Shown here piece after piece: positions 1-6,123 of a DNA stretch of 6,635 bases. Both the position numbers and the translations under genes were made by a program. Below the pieces are notes generated by a model, which saw only the letters and a list, made by a program, of their open reading frames with translations, did no database searches and was not told the origin of the DNA. The first letter of the stretch is position 1. Every line of letters begins with the position of its first letter. The DNA comes from Clostridia bacterium (GTDB taxonomy: Bacteria; Bacillota; Clostridia; Oscillospirales; Acutalibacteraceae), in contig CAAEBW010000213.1 of assembly GCA_900754145.1 (NCBI GenBank), forward strand, positions 1 to 6,635, written 5' to 3'.

Positions 1-526
1 GGGTCCTGTAATTTTCAGTCAAAAGCGTATCGGAAAGGATAAATTTTATTTTAATTTATATAAATTCAGAAGTATGAAGACCGATACTCCCGATATACCG
101 ACTCATTTATTGAGCAATCCCGAGAAATACATAAGCCGAGTTGGAAAATTTATACGCAAAACCAGCATTGACGAGCTGCCCCAGCTGTGGAATATTTTGA
201 AGGGCGATATGAGCATTATCGGTCCGCGCCCTGCTCTCTGGAATCAGGACGACCTTATAGCCGAGCGGGATAAGTACGGTGCAAACGGCGTAAAGCCGGG
301 GCTTACGGGATTAGCTCAGGTAAGTGGGCGGGATAAGCTCCGAATACCCGAAAAAGCAAGATTTGACGGAGAATATGCCGAGTGTCTTAATAAGGGCGGC
401 ATTAAAGCCCTTTCTATGGATTTCAAATGCTTTATAAAGACCTTTGCCGCCGTCTTAAAGCCCGAATTTTCAGACGCTGAGCAAAAGGCGGAAGCCTTTA
501 AAGAAAGAGAAAAGGCGGCAAAGTGA
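1..526 (+). CDS. Polyprenyl-phosphate sugar-1-phosphate transferase (priming transferase), 5' partial
   Basis: This is the C-terminal 174 residues of a bacterial sugar transferase (PF02397; small monotopic phosphoglycosyl transferase, PglC-like). The family transfers a sugar phosphate from a UDP-sugar to undecaprenyl phosphate at the inner membrane face, the first step of repeat-unit assembly. The frame is open from base 2, and its first residues (GPVIFSQKRIG) are a core family motif, so the gene begins upstream and the ATG at 74 (in KFRSM, residues 21-25) is internal. Also visible are DELPQLWNILKGDMS (57-71) with the catalytic Asp-Glu dyad expected at D57-E58, IIGPRP (72-77) and KPGLTGLAQVSGR (98-110). 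Missing is the N-terminal membrane hairpin, roughly 30-40 residues in short family members. The last 18 residues form a charged Ala/Lys/Glu tail. The sugar specificity cannot be read from the sequence. The stop overlaps the next start as TGATG. The family call is secure. Confidence 0.95.
   Translation, partial: GPVIFSQKRIGKDKFYFNLYKFRSMKTDTPDIPTHLLSNPEKYISRVGKFIRKTSIDELPQLWNILKGDMSIIGPRPALWNQDDLIAERDKYGANGVKPGLTGLAQVSGRDKLRIPEKARFDGEYAECLNKGGIKALSMDFKCFIKTFAAVLKPEFSDAEQKAEAFKEREKAAK
513..518 (+). promoter_or_regulatory. Ribosome binding site, glycosyltransferase at 526
   Basis: AGGCGG differs by one base from AGGAGG and lies 7 bases before ATG 526 but only 4 before the alternative GTG 523. 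It lies inside the end of the upstream gene, so the two genes are probably translationally coupled. Confidence 0.5.
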
Positions 527-1398
527 TGGTTAGCGTAATTACGGCGACATACAGGCGCGACCGCACACTGGCGCGGGCAATAGAATCGGTATTAAATCAA
601 ACATATGACGATATAGAGCTGATAGTGATAGACGATAACGCCGACGCTTATTGGAACGAAAGGGTTAAGGGTATCGCAGAGCGGTTTAACGCCGTAAAAT
701 ATATACGAAATCCTGAAAATAAAGGCTCCGCTGCCTCAAGAAATATCGGGATAGAAAACGCAAGGGGCGAATATATCACCTTCCTTGACGATGATGATGT
801 TTATTTGCCCTGCAAGGTGGAGCATCAGCTTGAAGCGCTTATTAAATCCGACGCAGATTTTTCCGTTACGGATTTATTTTTGTATAATGAAAACGACAGA
901 CTGATTGATAAAAGGATTCGCAATTATATTCATTCCTATGATAAGGAAGCCCTTTTGGTCTCTCACCTGATGCACCATATAACGGGAACCGATACATTAA
1001 TGTTTAAAGCGGAATATCTGAAAAAAACAGGCGGTTTTCCAAGCACCGATATAGGCGATGAGTTTTATCTGATGGAGAAGGCAATTTCAGGGGGCGGAAA
1101 ATTCATATATACCCCCGGATGCTTTGTTAAGGCTTATATACACAAGGGGGAAGAAAGCGGACTTTCAAGCGGACTTGCAAAAATACAGGGCGAAAACGCA
1201 TTATATGAATATAAAAAGGGTTATTTTAACATAATCGGCAAAAAGGCTCGGCGTTATATAGTGTGCCGCCATCACGCGGTGCTGGCTTTTGCATACCTAA
1301 GAATGAAAAAAGCGGCACCGTTTTTAGCCGAGACTGTAAAAGCTTTTTTGGCTTCACCTGTATCCTGTATTAAAATATTAATCGGAGCAGAGCGATGA
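526..1398 (+). CDS. Glycosyltransferase family 2 (GT-A fold)
   Basis: A 290-residue inverting GT-A glycosyltransferase (PF00535), predicted to add one sugar from a nucleotide donor to the lipid-linked repeat unit in the cytoplasm. The N-terminal Rossmann-like half shows VSVITATYRR (2-11), SVLNQTYDDIELIVIDDNAD (21-40) for nucleotide binding, GSAASRNIG (67-75), and FLDDDD (86-91), which holds the metal-binding DXD-type acidic cluster. The second half has GGFPSTDIGDEFYLMEKA (169-186), where the catalytic base of this fold normally sits, and a late His (IHKGEESGL, from 205). The C-terminal ~60 residues are basic and mildly hydrophobic, possibly membrane-associating. Start: ATG at 526 is preferred over GTG at 523 because AGGCGG (513-518) is then 7 bases upstream instead of 4. 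It overlaps the upstream stop by 1 base and the downstream start by 4 (ATGA). Donor and acceptor are unknown. Confidence 0.93.
   Translation: MVSVITATYRRDRTLARAIESVLNQTYDDIELIVIDDNADAYWNERVKGIAERFNAVKYIRNPENKGSAASRNIGIENARGEYITFLDDDDVYLPCKVEHQLEALIKSDADFSVTDLFLYNENDRLIDKRIRNYIHSYDKEALLVSHLMHHITGTDTLMFKAEYLKKTGGFPSTDIGDEFYLMEKAISGGGKFIYTPGCFVKAYIHKGEESGLSSGLAKIQGENALYEYKKGYFNIIGKKARRYIVCRHHAVLAFAYLRMKKAAPFLAETVKAFLASPVSCIKILIGAER
1384..1387 (+). promoter_or_regulatory. Ribosome binding site, pyruvyl transferase at 1395
   Basis: A GGAG core 7 bases before ATG 1395, inside the end of the upstream glycosyltransferase gene. With the ATGA stop/start overlap this suggests coupled translation. Confidence 0.5.
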
Positions 1399-2540
1399 AA
1401 AAGGTCGGAATTTCAACCGTTTTTACGGGCTATAATTACGGGTCGGCATTGCAGGCGTACGCCACAAAATATTTACTGAAGCAAATGGGATATAACGGCG
1501 TGATAATTAAGTTATCCGGCAGTATGGTTAAGGGACGCGATGTGCGGCTTAAAAAAATCGCGGCGATCGCGGTTAAGACTGTCTTTAAACCGAGCGGTGC
1601 AAAAGGCGGAATAGGTGCTTATTATAAGGCCTTGTCCGCCGATTATCCGACCGAAACCAAAGAGGCCTTTGAGAAATTTACATATAATTATTTAGAACCG
1701 CAGGTTATAAGCCTGCACAGCTTAAAAAAACAGGCGCGCGGCGGCGAATACTCTGCTTTCATCTGCGGAAGCGACCAGATTTGGAACGCGGATGCTTACT
1801 ATGTAGACCCTTTTTATTATCTAAGGTATGCCCCCGAATACAAAAGAATCGCCTTTGCTCCGAGCTTCGGGCGGTCAAGGCTTCCCGAATACAATAAAAA
1901 AATAATTTCCGAATATATATCGGGGATTCACTTTCTGTCAGTACGCGAGGAAAGCGGAGCCGAAATAATAAAGGATATTACGGGCAGAAAGGCGGAGGTA
2001 TTAACCGATCCGACCTTAGCGCTCTCAGCCTCGGAGTGGGAGGAGCAATTCGGGCTTTACAGTATTGTAAACGGGGATTATCTGCTGGCGTATTTTTTAA
2101 GCGAGCCGTCCCGTGAAATAAAAAAGGAAATACGGAAATTTGCCCGCGAACGGGGTTTGAAAATTATCGGAATACCTTATTTGTTTAAAAACGACAGCTT
2201 TATAGACGAGCTGTATTTTGGTGGACCGAAAGAGTTTTTAAGTCTTGTGAAAAATGCCGCTATGGTATGCACCGATTCCTTCCACGGAACTGCTTTTTCT
2301 TTGAATTTCGGAGTGCCGTTTTACACCTTTGAACGCAATTACGGTACGGCGGGCTCGCAGTCAACCCGTATTATTTCCTTGCTTAAAATGACCGACACAA
2401 CCGACAGATATTATAAGGGCGGCGCCCTCGTCGATTTGAAAACGGAATTTGATAGGGTAAGCGAAGTGCTTAAGACCGAAAGAGAGAGGTCGGCGGAATA
2501 TTTGTCACGGGTGCTTAAAGAGGTGAGCGAAAATGGATAA
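1395..2540 (+). CDS. Polysaccharide pyruvyl transferase family protein
   Basis: A 381-residue protein of the polysaccharide pyruvyl transferase family (PF04230; CsaB and WcaK/AmsJ belong here). Characterised members move pyruvate from phosphoenolpyruvate onto a sugar as a ketal, adding negative charge to the polymer. Visible in order: the N-terminal strand and loop GISTVFTGYNYGSALQAYA (5-23), FICGSDQIWNAD (122-133), FAPSFG (154-159), SVREESGAEI (182-191), LTDPTL (203-208), and the C-terminal signature CTDSFHGTAFS (292-302) with its conserved His. Length is normal for the family and there is no signal peptide or membrane segment, so it should be cytoplasmic. It overlaps the upstream gene by 4 bases and the downstream gene by 8. 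Its place between two glycosyltransferases fits modification of the lipid-linked repeat unit. Family membership is clear. Pyruvylation itself is inferred, because many PF04230 proteins in gut Firmicutes are untested. Confidence 0.93.
   Translation: MKKVGISTVFTGYNYGSALQAYATKYLLKQMGYNGVIIKLSGSMVKGRDVRLKKIAAIAVKTVFKPSGAKGGIGAYYKALSADYPTETKEAFEKFTYNYLEPQVISLHSLKKQARGGEYSAFICGSDQIWNADAYYVDPFYYLRYAPEYKRIAFAPSFGRSRLPEYNKKIISEYISGIHFLSVREESGAEIIKDITGRKAEVLTDPTLALSASEWEEQFGLYSIVNGDYLLAYFLSEPSREIKKEIRKFARERGLKIIGIPYLFKNDSFIDELYFGGPKEFLSLVKNAAMVCTDSFHGTAFSLNFGVPFYTFERNYGTAGSQSTRIISLLKMTDTTDRYYKGGALVDLKTEFDRVSEVLKTERERSAEYLSRVLKEVSENG
2517..2525 (+). promoter_or_regulatory. Ribosome binding site, glycosyltransferase at 2533
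   Basis: AAAGAGGTG is a good Shine-Dalgarno match ending 7 bases before ATG 2533. It is embedded in the 3' end of the pyruvyl transferase gene and supports the start that gives an 8-base overlap. Confidence 0.6.
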
Positions 2541-3543
2541 GTATACATATGATTTTAAGGTTTCGTTTATTGTTCCCGCCTATAACGCCGAAAAATATAT
2601 CGAAAAATGTATCAGGTCAATATTAGGTCAAACTCACAAAAATATCGAAGTAATTATTGTGAACGACGGCTCGACCGATAATACCCAAAATATTACCGAG
2701 GCATTGGCAGGGGAAGACAGTCGGATAATTGTTAAGAATATTGAAAACGGCGGCGTAAGTAACGCAAGAAACATCGGAATTTCCCTTTCAAGCGGAGATT
2801 ATATTGCATTTGTAGACGCGGACGATTATATATCCGAGGATTATGCGGAATATATGCTGGGTATGGCAAAGACGGCAGACGCTGAGTTTTGTCTTTCAAA
2901 AAAATGCTTTACCAAGAAAAACGAAGCGCAGACCGAAAACGACCGACCTTGTGTTCTATCCTCCGAAGCTGCCGCGGCTCTCCTTTTATCGCCCGAGGTT
3001 ATTGTTGGCTGCTGGAATAAAATTTTCAGGCGCTCATTTTTAACCGAGAATAATCTAAGCTTTTGCGAGGATTTGTTTTACGGCGAGGGTCTGTATTTTA
3101 TTGTAACGGCGGCGCTTGCGGCGCACCGAGTTGCCGCAGGAAACCGAAAGGTCTATTATTACCGTAGAAATAACGAAGAGTCGGCAACTACAAGGTTTAA
3201 TATTGAAAAGCTCAGAAACGGCGAGAAGGCTTTGCGGAAAATCAAAGACAATATTTCGGTAACCGATAAAAAGGTTGAGACGATGTGGGAGCTTCATTTC
3301 AAAACCTTCTGTCTGGGCGCGGCGGTTAAAATAAACCGGAACCGTATGGATAAGGAGTACGGTGCGGATTATAAAAGGTACAAAAGCCTTTTGCGCCGTA
3401 ATTTAATTGAGCTTGTATCAAGCAAATATGTACCGCCTTACAGAAAAGCACTCTTGCTGGCAGGAAGTATTTCGCCGTCTGTTCTCGGCAGGCTTGATTA
3501 TTACAGAAGAAAAAGAATTGCTGAGAACAGCTTTTCCGATTAA
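2533..3543 (+). CDS. Glycosyltransferase family 2 (EpsJ/CpsJ-like)
   Basis: A 336-residue GT-A glycosyltransferase (PF00535) of the common exopolysaccharide type. Motifs: KVSFIVPAYNAEKYIEKCI (9-27), SILGQTHKNIEVIIVNDGST (29-48) for the nucleotide, GGVSNARNIG (73-82), and FVDADDYI (93-100), the DXD metal site. The second half has CWNKIFRRSFL (160-170), typical of EpsJ-like members, then YGEGLYF (183-189). Many relatives carry GED where this has GEG, the Asp being the presumed base; see the finding. The C-terminal third is basic and helical (RRNLIELVSSKYVPPYRKAL, 288-307), a region that in relatives likely contacts membrane or lipid-linked acceptor. Length is usual. It overlaps the upstream gene by 8 bases and ends 12 bases before the next. 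Donor sugar and linkage are unknown. Confidence 0.93.
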   Translation: MDKYTYDFKVSFIVPAYNAEKYIEKCIRSILGQTHKNIEVIIVNDGSTDNTQNITEALAGEDSRIIVKNIENGGVSNARNIGISLSSGDYIAFVDADDYISEDYAEYMLGMAKTADAEFCLSKKCFTKKNEAQTENDRPCVLSSEAAAALLLSPEVIVGCWNKIFRRSFLTENNLSFCEDLFYGEGLYFIVTAALAAHRVAAGNRKVYYYRRNNEESATTRFNIEKLRNGEKALRKIKDNISVTDKKVETMWELHFKTFCLGAAVKINRNRMDKEYGADYKRYKSLLRRNLIELVSSKYVPPYRKALLLAGSISPSVLGRLDYYRRKRIAENSFSD

Positions 3544-3550
3544 AGGAAGG
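3544..3550 (+). promoter_or_regulatory. Strong ribosome binding site, glycosyltransferase at 3556
   Basis: AGGAAGG lies right after the TAA at 3541-3543 and 5 bases before ATG 3556. It is the strongest Shine-Dalgarno in the window and, unlike the others, sits between genes and not inside one. Confidence 0.75.
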
Positions 3551-3555
3551 AATGT

Positions 3556-4839
3556 ATGAAAACATTAATAGTCAGCGGAGTTCCGATTCGTGATGATACT
3601 AACAGCGGAAAAACGTTGCAAGCCCTATTTGCCTCCTTTGAAGCGAGTGAAATTGCACAGCTTTATTTCAGCCCTGACATTCCTAACAGTAGAATATGCG
3701 GCTCATATTACCAACTGTGCGAAAAGCAGATGATAACAAGCTTTTTCGGCATAATTAAAAATCGCTGCGGAGGGAGAGTGGAGCCGCAGTCATTTGAAAC
3801 AGCAAACGCGGCATTTAACAGAAATCCTTTAAGCATAACGAGGAATAAGCGCTCTTTGCCTGTCAGGTTGCTGCGTGAGATGCTATGGCGTATATCCTTT
3901 TGGAAAAACCAAAGCTTAAAATTATGGCTGGAGGAAGAAAATCCTGATGTAATTTTTGCCGTAATGCAGGATACAAACGCTTCTGTAAGAACATTTAATT
4001 GGCTGGCAAAGCAGACCAAATGCAGCATAATATTATATGTAACAGACGATTATTATTATGATCCCGAAAACAGTCATAATCTTTTCAGAAGACTGTATTA
4101 CAAAAAAAGACAAAAGCTTTATAAAAAGCTGTCAGGAACAATAGTAAAAATAATCGGATGCTCTGAAAAGATAACCTCCGCTTTTACAGGGGTTATGGGA
4201 ATTAAAAATAAAGGCAACACAATATTTACGCCATCAGCCGCCGCACTTTTAGATATACCGTACAAACAACAGACGGAGAAAGAAATTATTATAATGCGGT
4301 ATTTCGGCAACCTTGGACTGGGTCGCTGGCAGATGTTAAGGGCTCTCGGGACGGTAATCAGCGAAATTAATCAAAATAATATCAGGGCGATTCTTGAGGT
4401 ATATTCTTCTGATATTGATGAAAGTACTCACAAGGAGCTTACAGTTGAAAACGGTTGTGTGTTTAAGGGCTGGGTGCACGGTCAGGAATACTTGGAATTG
4501 CTGAAAAGCGCAGACATAGCAGTTCATATTGAATCGTTTGAAAAAAATAATATAAGAAGAACATGGGGCTCTGTATCTACTAAAATTGCGGATTATTTGG
4601 GTGCAGGAAAGTGCATACTTGCAATAGGACCGAAAAGTGTGGCGTCTATAGAGCATATCAAAGACTCAGCATTTTTAATTGACGATTTATTATTATTAAA
4701 AAGCGGTGTCGAAGAACTGATTAATGATGCGGATTTGAGGACAAAATTGCAGGTGCTTGCGCGTGAATCGGCGTTGAAACAGCATAATATTAAAAAAATC
4801 AGTCCCGATTTAAAGAAAATAATTAACAGTAATTATTAA
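3556..4839 (+). CDS. Divergent GT-B glycosyltransferase (family 4-like)
   Basis: A 427-residue predicted cytoplasmic glycosyltransferase with a two-domain GT-B layout. The N-terminal part opens with MKTLIVSGVPI and NSGKTLQALF (16-25), then AQLYFSPDIPNSRIC (34-48), a start recalled from a little-studied group in Firmicutes polysaccharide loci. Next come NPDVIFAVMQDT (129-140) and ILYVTDDYYYDP (159-170), as at the end of a GT-B acceptor domain. The C-terminal donor domain has YFGNLGLGRWQML (249-261), FKGWVHGQEYLELLKSADI (303-321), HIESFEKNNIRRTW (324-337) and STKIADYLGAGKCILAIGP (341-359). The usual family 4 EX7E signature is not intact; the second acidic residue appears to be D346. The gene is AT-richer than its neighbours and is the only complete one overlapping no annotated neighbour. 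Class is fairly sure; donor and acceptor are unknown. Confidence 0.87.
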   Translation: MKTLIVSGVPIRDDTNSGKTLQALFASFEASEIAQLYFSPDIPNSRICGSYYQLCEKQMITSFFGIIKNRCGGRVEPQSFETANAAFNRNPLSITRNKRSLPVRLLREMLWRISFWKNQSLKLWLEEENPDVIFAVMQDTNASVRTFNWLAKQTKCSIILYVTDDYYYDPENSHNLFRRLYYKKRQKLYKKLSGTIVKIIGCSEKITSAFTGVMGIKNKGNTIFTPSAAALLDIPYKQQTEKEIIIMRYFGNLGLGRWQMLRALGTVISEINQNNIRAILEVYSSDIDESTHKELTVENGCVFKGWVHGQEYLELLKSADIAVHIESFEKNNIRRTWGSVSTKIADYLGAGKCILAIGPKSVASIEHIKDSAFLIDDLLLLKSGVEELINDADLRTKLQVLARESALKQHNIKKISPDLKKIINSNY

Positions 4840-4907
4840 TGCGTATTCTATTTCAAGAGTCAAATATAAAAACGGCAGGTGAAACCGATGAAGGTTCTGC
4901 AGGTTAA
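4839..4907 (+). other. Short TAATG-coupled open frame, possible gene stub or coupling peptide
   Basis: An ATG at 4839 shares its A with the TAA of the upstream glycosyltransferase (TAATG). It opens a 22-codon frame beginning MRILFQESNI and ending at TAA 4905-4907, 20 bases inside the next gene. It has no Shine-Dalgarno of its own, so it would need re-initiation by ribosomes finishing the upstream gene. MRILF is a typical opening for GT-B glycosyltransferases, so this could be the remaining 5' end of a lost gene. It could also carry ribosomes across the gap to ATG 4888, or be chance. It is too short to assign, and no protein product is claimed. Confidence 0.25.
4877..4882 (+). promoter_or_regulatory. 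Ribosome binding site, glycosyltransferase at 4888
   Basis: AGGTGA lies 5 bases before ATG 4888. The alternative GTG at 4879 falls inside this site and has no good site of its own, so ATG 4888 is taken as the start. Confidence 0.65.
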
Positions 4908-6123
4908 CTGCGTATATGCAAAAGGCTCAACAGGGAAAATTACATATGATTTGCATAAGGCACTTACCGAAAAGGGATTTGAGTCGGCTGTATGCTTCGG
5001 CAGAGGGGAAAGGGTAAACGAGCCTGATGTTTACAAAACCTCTTGGGAGCTTTATTCCAAGATAAATAACCTGCTGTCAAGAATTACGGGAATTATGTAC
5101 GGAGGCTGCTTTTTTTCAACAAATCGGCTTATTTCGGTTATCAAAAGGGAAAAGCCCGATATTGTGCATTTGCAGTGCATTAACGGATATTTCGTGAATA
5201 TTTACAGGCTTATCGGCTGGCTTAAAAAGCGGGGCATTAAAACCGTGCTTACCCTCCACGCGGAGTTTATGTTTACCGCTAACTGCGGATGTTCCTTTGA
5301 CTGCGAAAAATGGAAAACCGGCTGCGGGAATTGTCCCGATTATAAGAATGTAACTAAATCGCTTTTCTTTGACAGGACGGCAGTCTCTTATAAAAAAATG
5401 AAAAATGCCTTTGAAGGCTTTGACGGTAAGCTCATAGTCACCTCGGTTTCGCCGTGGCTTATGGAGAGGGCAAAGCAGTCGCCGATATTAAAGGACAAAA
5501 AACATACGGTTGTTATGAACGGACTTGATACCGACATATTTCATATTTACGATACCGAAAGTATTAAGAAAAAGTACTGTATTACAGATGAAAAAATCAT
5601 ATTTTATGCCGCACCGTATTTTACCGATAACCCTAATTATATTAAAGGCGGAAACTATATAATAGAGCTTGCAAAAAGGCTTAAGGACGAAAATGTTAGG
5701 ATTTTTGTTGCGGGAGAGTACGATTCGGGCTTAAAAGTTCCCGAAAATATAGTATTACTCGGAAAAATTGAGAATCAACGCGAGCTTGCCGAGTTTTACA
5801 GTATGGCTGATGTCACAGTGATTACAAGCAAAAAAGAAACATTTTCGATGATATGTGCGGAAAGCCTTTGCTGCGGCACACCCGTCGCCGCATTCAGGGC
5901 GGGCGGACCCGAGACAATCGCCCTTGCCGATTACAGCGCTTTTGCGGATTACGGGGAGCTTGACGGACTGTGTGACTGCATAAAGACTCTGCTTGCAAAA
6001 AGCTCTTCGCCGACCTTAATATCGGCGGCGGGAAAAGCGGCGTATAGCAGGGAACGAATGACCGACGAAATGACCTCCGTTTATAATGAGCTTATGAAAG
6101 GAAAACCGACGTGCCGACAGTAA
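4888..6123 (+). CDS. Glycosyltransferase family 4 (GT-B fold) with Cys cluster
   Basis: A 411-residue retaining GT-B glycosyltransferase, predicted to add one sugar to the lipid-linked repeat in the cytoplasm. The N-terminal domain opens MKVLQVNCVYAKGSTGKITYDL (from 1), with the Gly-rich loop near 13-16, then KPDIVHLQCINGY (89-101). At 123-150 it has LHAEFMFT followed by CGCSFDC, KWKTGCGNCP: five Cys at 133, 135, 139, 146 and 149. A similar insert is recalled in WcaC-like family members, where the Cys may bind metal or stabilise a loop. The donor domain has VVMNGLDTDIF (208-218), KGGNYIIELAKRL (253-265), LLGKIENQRELAEFYSMADV (290-309), and an intact EX7E motif, E317 to E325, followed by CCGTPVAAFRAGGPE. 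Forty-eight bases separate it from the upstream gene, and the next gene begins inside its end. Specificity is unknown. Confidence 0.94.
   Translation: MKVLQVNCVYAKGSTGKITYDLHKALTEKGFESAVCFGRGERVNEPDVYKTSWELYSKINNLLSRITGIMYGGCFFSTNRLISVIKREKPDIVHLQCINGYFVNIYRLIGWLKKRGIKTVLTLHAEFMFTANCGCSFDCEKWKTGCGNCPDYKNVTKSLFFDRTAVSYKKMKNAFEGFDGKLIVTSVSPWLMERAKQSPILKDKKHTVVMNGLDTDIFHIYDTESIKKKYCITDEKIIFYAAPYFTDNPNYIKGGNYIIELAKRLKDENVRIFVAGEYDSGLKVPENIVLLGKIENQRELAEFYSMADVTVITSKKETFSMICAESLCCGTPVAAFRAGGPETIALADYSAFADYGELDGLCDCIKTLLAKSSSPTLISAAGKAAYSRERMTDEMTSVYNELMKGKPTCRQ
6097..6102 (+). promoter_or_regulatory. Ribosome binding site, membrane protein at 6111
   Basis: AAAGGA lies 8 bases before GTG 6111, inside the 3' end of the upstream glycosyltransferase gene. 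It is the main reason to choose this GTG start, which gives a 13-base overlap. Confidence 0.55.

Noticed and set aside
74..76. ATG as the start of the priming transferase
   Set aside because: The same frame upstream encodes a core family motif (GPVIFSQKRIG) back to the window edge, so this Met is the M of KFRSM, inside the domain.
523..525. GTG as the start of the first family 2 glycosyltransferase
   Set aside because: The adjacent ATG 526 has better spacing to AGGCGG and a normal family N-terminus. The difference is one residue and cannot be settled from sequence alone.
1338..1347. AAAAGCTTTT palindrome followed by further T's as a possible terminator
   Set aside because: There is no loop and no GC-rich stem, it lies inside a coding region, and the downstream gene is translationally coupled.
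2843..3043. 66-codon frame on the plus strand inside the second family 2 glycosyltransferase
   Set aside because: Out-of-frame shadow of a well-supported gene, with no recognisable motif.
3708..4028. Open frame of about 106 codons on the minus strand, and similar ones at 3055-3297, 3326-3565, 4119-4310 and 4336-4656
   Set aside because: All lie opposite genes with clear protein motifs. Their translations show no recognisable domain, and they break up the one-strand operon layout.
4865..4870. TATAAA in the 48-base gap as a possible -10 box for an internal promoter
   Set aside because: No -35-like hexamer at suitable spacing (CGTATT at 17 bases), and an AT-rich gap gives such matches by chance.
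4879..4881. GTG as the start of the family 4 glycosyltransferase
   Set aside because: It lies inside the AGGTGA ribosome binding site that serves ATG 4888, and it adds only three residues before the conserved MKVLQVN start.
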